NCBI GenBank assembly: GCA_910588045.1
Contig: CAJUPS010000012.1
Location: forward strand, 1-57,953
DNA from: an uncultured Oscillospiraceae bacterium
GTDB taxonomy: Bacteria; Bacillota; Clostridia; Oscillospirales; Oscillospiraceae
Reading direction: 5' to 3'
Length of the DNA stretch: 57,953 nucleotides
A model generated the notes under the pieces. The model saw only the letters and a list, made by a program, of their open reading frames with translations, was not told the origin of the DNA and searched no databases. Made by a program: the position numbers and the translations under genes. Positions 56,233 to 57,953 of the stretch are shown here, piece by piece. Positions within the stretch are counted from its first letter, which is position 1, and every line of letters begins with the position of its first letter.

Positions 56233-56278
56233 AAGGGGGCCCCAGGGGCACGGATGGTCCGCGCCTCTGGGGCCCTTT
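56232..56278 (+). terminator. Terminator after the CN-hydrolase gene
   Basis: AAAGGGGGCCCCAG pairs with CTGGGGCCCTTT, with further inner pairing (GGCACGG with CCGCGCC). It lies directly after the stop and probably also serves the minus-strand gene ending at 56306. Confidence 0.75.
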
Positions 56279-56305
56279 GCGTGGGTTGGTTTTTCTCGGG
56301 TCGTG

Positions 56306-56821
56306 TTATGCGGCCTTGAACGCAAGGGCTGCTTCCAGCTCACCAAGGAAGGCGGTCAGGCGCTCGCCAAGGTCCATGACGATCATGTCGTCCTCGCCCT
56401 CGACGGTGACGGTGAGGTCAACACCCTTGTACTCTACGAAGTTCTCCAGAACCTCGCGGAGAATCGCCACGGTGACGATTTCGTCTGGGTCAAGGGGATC
56501 ATCCTCGGTGTCGATGACCAGAGCCTCGTCAAGGCCCCAATAGATGGCCTGGGCGTATTCGTGGTCAGTCCACTGGAAGTCCTCGGGGAGCTCTATGTCC
56601 TCAATGCCCTCGTATTCGCGGAGAGCATTCAGCAGCTCGGCCAGGGTCACCAGACCGGCCAGAGGGGTTTCCTCGTCCTCAATGGTGGTGGCAGCAGAGG
56701 AAGTCGCAGGAACATCCGGTGTGTAGAACTCAGGGGTGGGCTCAGATGTACTGGGGGTAGTAGGTCCTTCAGGTTCAGATGCAACTGATCCAAATTTCAG
56801 TCCTACATTTTCCGTTACTTT
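56306..56821 (-). pseudogene. Frameshifted C-terminal part of the surface protein (SLH-like)
   Basis: This open stretch has no start of its own. It continues the reading frame of the beta-helix protein after a shift at the T run 56819-56822 (AAAA on the coding strand). It encodes a Thr/Pro/Ser-rich linker (EGPTTPSTSEPTPEF) and then an SLH-like module: LAGLVTLAELLNALREYEGI, WTDHEYAQAIYWGLDEALVI, DPLDPDEIVTVAILREVLEN. The protein ends LGELEAALAFKAA. Adding one A to the run makes one uninterrupted gene over 56306-57930 of about 541 codons. It could be a sequencing error, a real mutation or a switchable tract. Confidence 0.75.
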
Positions 56822-57930
56822 TCATCCTGAGACACATACGCCACATTCTCATTGCGGTTACCACTGTTGTCCATTCGCCAAGAGCTATTGCCCAAATTCA
56901 GAGATGCAGCCTTATCCCGGGCGTAGATGTCATCGCCAGCTTCCGTGGCGGTATTGTTTTGAATTTCATTCTCTCCAGTCACAGTCAGCGCAGCACCGTA
57001 TCCCACAAAAATGCCGCCGCCTCTGTTTGCGGTGTTGCCAGAGATTTTGTTGCCGCCACTGAGCGTAAGGTTGCTTCCTTCGGTCAGGAAAATACCGCCG
57101 CCACCGCGTATTCCCTTTTCATCTGTGCCAATTGCAGTATTGCCGGTGATGGTAGCATTACTAATAGTAACGTTTGAACCTGTGGCATGGATTCCGCTTC
57201 CGCAGAACGCAGAATCATTATTGCTGATTTCGCCACCTGTAATGTTGACTGTAGCTCTGGATGCTTTGAGTCCGGCACCGGCATCGTTATTAGCTCCTTC
57301 ACCACCTCCGTGGTTTCCGCTAATACTACCGCCAGACATGTTGAATGTCGAACCAACAGCTGCGTTTACAGCGGCCTTGCCGGAATTGCCGGTGATACTG
57401 CCACTTTTCAAATTTAGGGTACTTCCATTATAAACAGATACCGCGCCGTCCCCACCAGTGATTTTCCCTGTTTGGCTCTCACTGTTGTCTTCAATGGTCA
57501 ATTCAGAGCCTTCCCATACGATGATATTGTTCTTGTTGCTCTGCTTGGCTTCCTCCGAATTGTTATTTCCACCATCAATAGAATATCCATTCAAATCCAA
57601 GGAAACGGATATTTTGTATTGCTCACTGTCAGTTCCCCCAGGAGCTCCTATGTAGAGATTTGCGCGCAAGCTGCTATCGCCGGTTCCAGCATATTCCACA
57701 TTCTCATTGAGCTGAACATTGCGGTTATCGCCGTCATCCCATGCCTCGATGCCCCAATGATTCAGGCCCTCATTCCAAGCATAGCCCGTGTGGCCGTTGT
57801 CCATCATTTGGCCCCCTTGGCCATCAATTGCATCTTGCAGTTGGCTAAAGCTCGCCGCAAATGCGGTAGTAGACAGCAGCGACAGCGCCATCACAAGCGC
57901 CAGGACCCGAGAAAAAATACGCTTTTTCAT
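56815..57930 (-). CDS. Secreted right-handed beta-helix surface protein (N-terminal part, frameshifted)
   Basis: 371 residues before the premature stop. Signal peptide MKKRIFSRVLALVMALSLLS with cut after AFA. From about residue 130 to 350 there are repeated short turns such as SELTIEDNSESQTGKI, STLNLKSGSITGNSGKA, STFNMSGGSISGNHGG, ATVNITGGEISNNDS and SNLTLSGGNKISGNTANRGG. This is the G-G-x-I-x-x-N pattern of Pmp/adhesin-like parallel beta-helices. The native stop is skipped if one base is added at 56819-56822, which joins the SLH-like C-terminus. The ATG has AAGGAAA upstream. It is probably a cell-surface or S-layer-attached protein. Confidence 0.85.
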   Translation of the reverse strand: MKKRIFSRVLALVMALSLLSTTAFAASFSQLQDAIDGQGGQMMDNGHTGYAWNEGLNHWGIEAWDDGDNRNVQLNENVEYAGTGDSSLRANLYIGAPGGTDSEQYKISVSLDLNGYSIDGGNNNSEEAKQSNKNNIIVWEGSELTIEDNSESQTGKITGGDGAVSVYNGSTLNLKSGSITGNSGKAAVNAAVGSTFNMSGGSISGNHGGGEGANNDAGAGLKASRATVNITGGEISNNDSAFCGSGIHATGSNVTISNATITGNTAIGTDEKGIRGGGGIFLTEGSNLTLSGGNKISGNTANRGGGIFVGYGAALTVTGENEIQNNTATEAGDDIYARDKAASLNLGNSSWRMDNSGNRNENVAYVSQDEK

Positions 57931-57953
57931 AGAATAGTTTCCTTTCTTTGCAT

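Overview
The window looks like a chromosome segment of a fairly GC-rich Firmicute of class Clostridia, most likely Oscillospiraceae-like. The evidence is a PolC-type and a DnaE-type DNA polymerase III alpha subunit, two T-box leaders, a tandem glycine riboswitch, the murB-rapZ-yvcK-whiA gene set, a 480-residue ProS without an obvious editing insert, AGGAGG-type ribosome sites and TTGACA/TATAAT promoters with 17-base spacers. The genus is a guess. No rRNA, tRNA, CRISPR array, transposase or integrase was found.

Layout. 1-1465 (minus): Tyr T-box, class I methyltransferase, 5' part of tyrS. 1477-10449: a small conserved protein, a DIP1984-like protein, a lipoprotein, polC and pcrA. 10562-16806: a Nudix gene, a membrane-anchored HTH protein, an ABC exporter with a CPBP protease, a HAD phosphatase and a MerR/GyrI-like regulator with a 19-base-spacer promoter. 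16941-23743: SDR reductase, ackA, tmcAL, an RsiV-like lipoprotein, a Met gamma-lyase-like PLP enzyme and an EamA transporter. 23753-29763: the most interesting part, an HTH-TPR (RRNPP-like) regulator surrounded by four promoters that share one upstream element. They lead to a short secreted Pro/Glu-rich peptide, a Cys/His-rich secreted protein, two orphan solute-binding lipoproteins and an unrecognised 352-residue protein. 29818-31403: a DAACS carrier under a second T-box. 31501-46564: murB-rapZ-yvcK, then a minus-strand peptide-type ABC transporter operon with an embedded CN-hydrolase, then ComFB-like, whiA, an MBL hydrolase and dnaE. 46649-57930: a nitroreductase-Nudix fusion, a glycine-riboswitch-controlled AGCS symporter, DUF4230, an XRE repressor, a NatAB-like ABC exporter, a GreA-family factor, a zinc-ribbon protein with proS, a CN-hydrolase, and a beta-helix surface protein with an SLH-like C-terminus split by a one-base frameshift.

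How it fits together. Much of the window is housekeeping (replication, repair, translation, wall synthesis, acetate metabolism), with amino-acid carriers and synthetases under RNA control. The 23.7-29.8 kb block reads as a self-contained regulon: a cytoplasmic sensor of the peptide-binding type, small secreted products that could be its signal, and binding-protein lipoproteins, all downstream of promoters carrying TTACACGAT-like boxes exactly 15 bases before the -35 hexamer. The signalling role is inference. The shared promoter architecture is directly visible.
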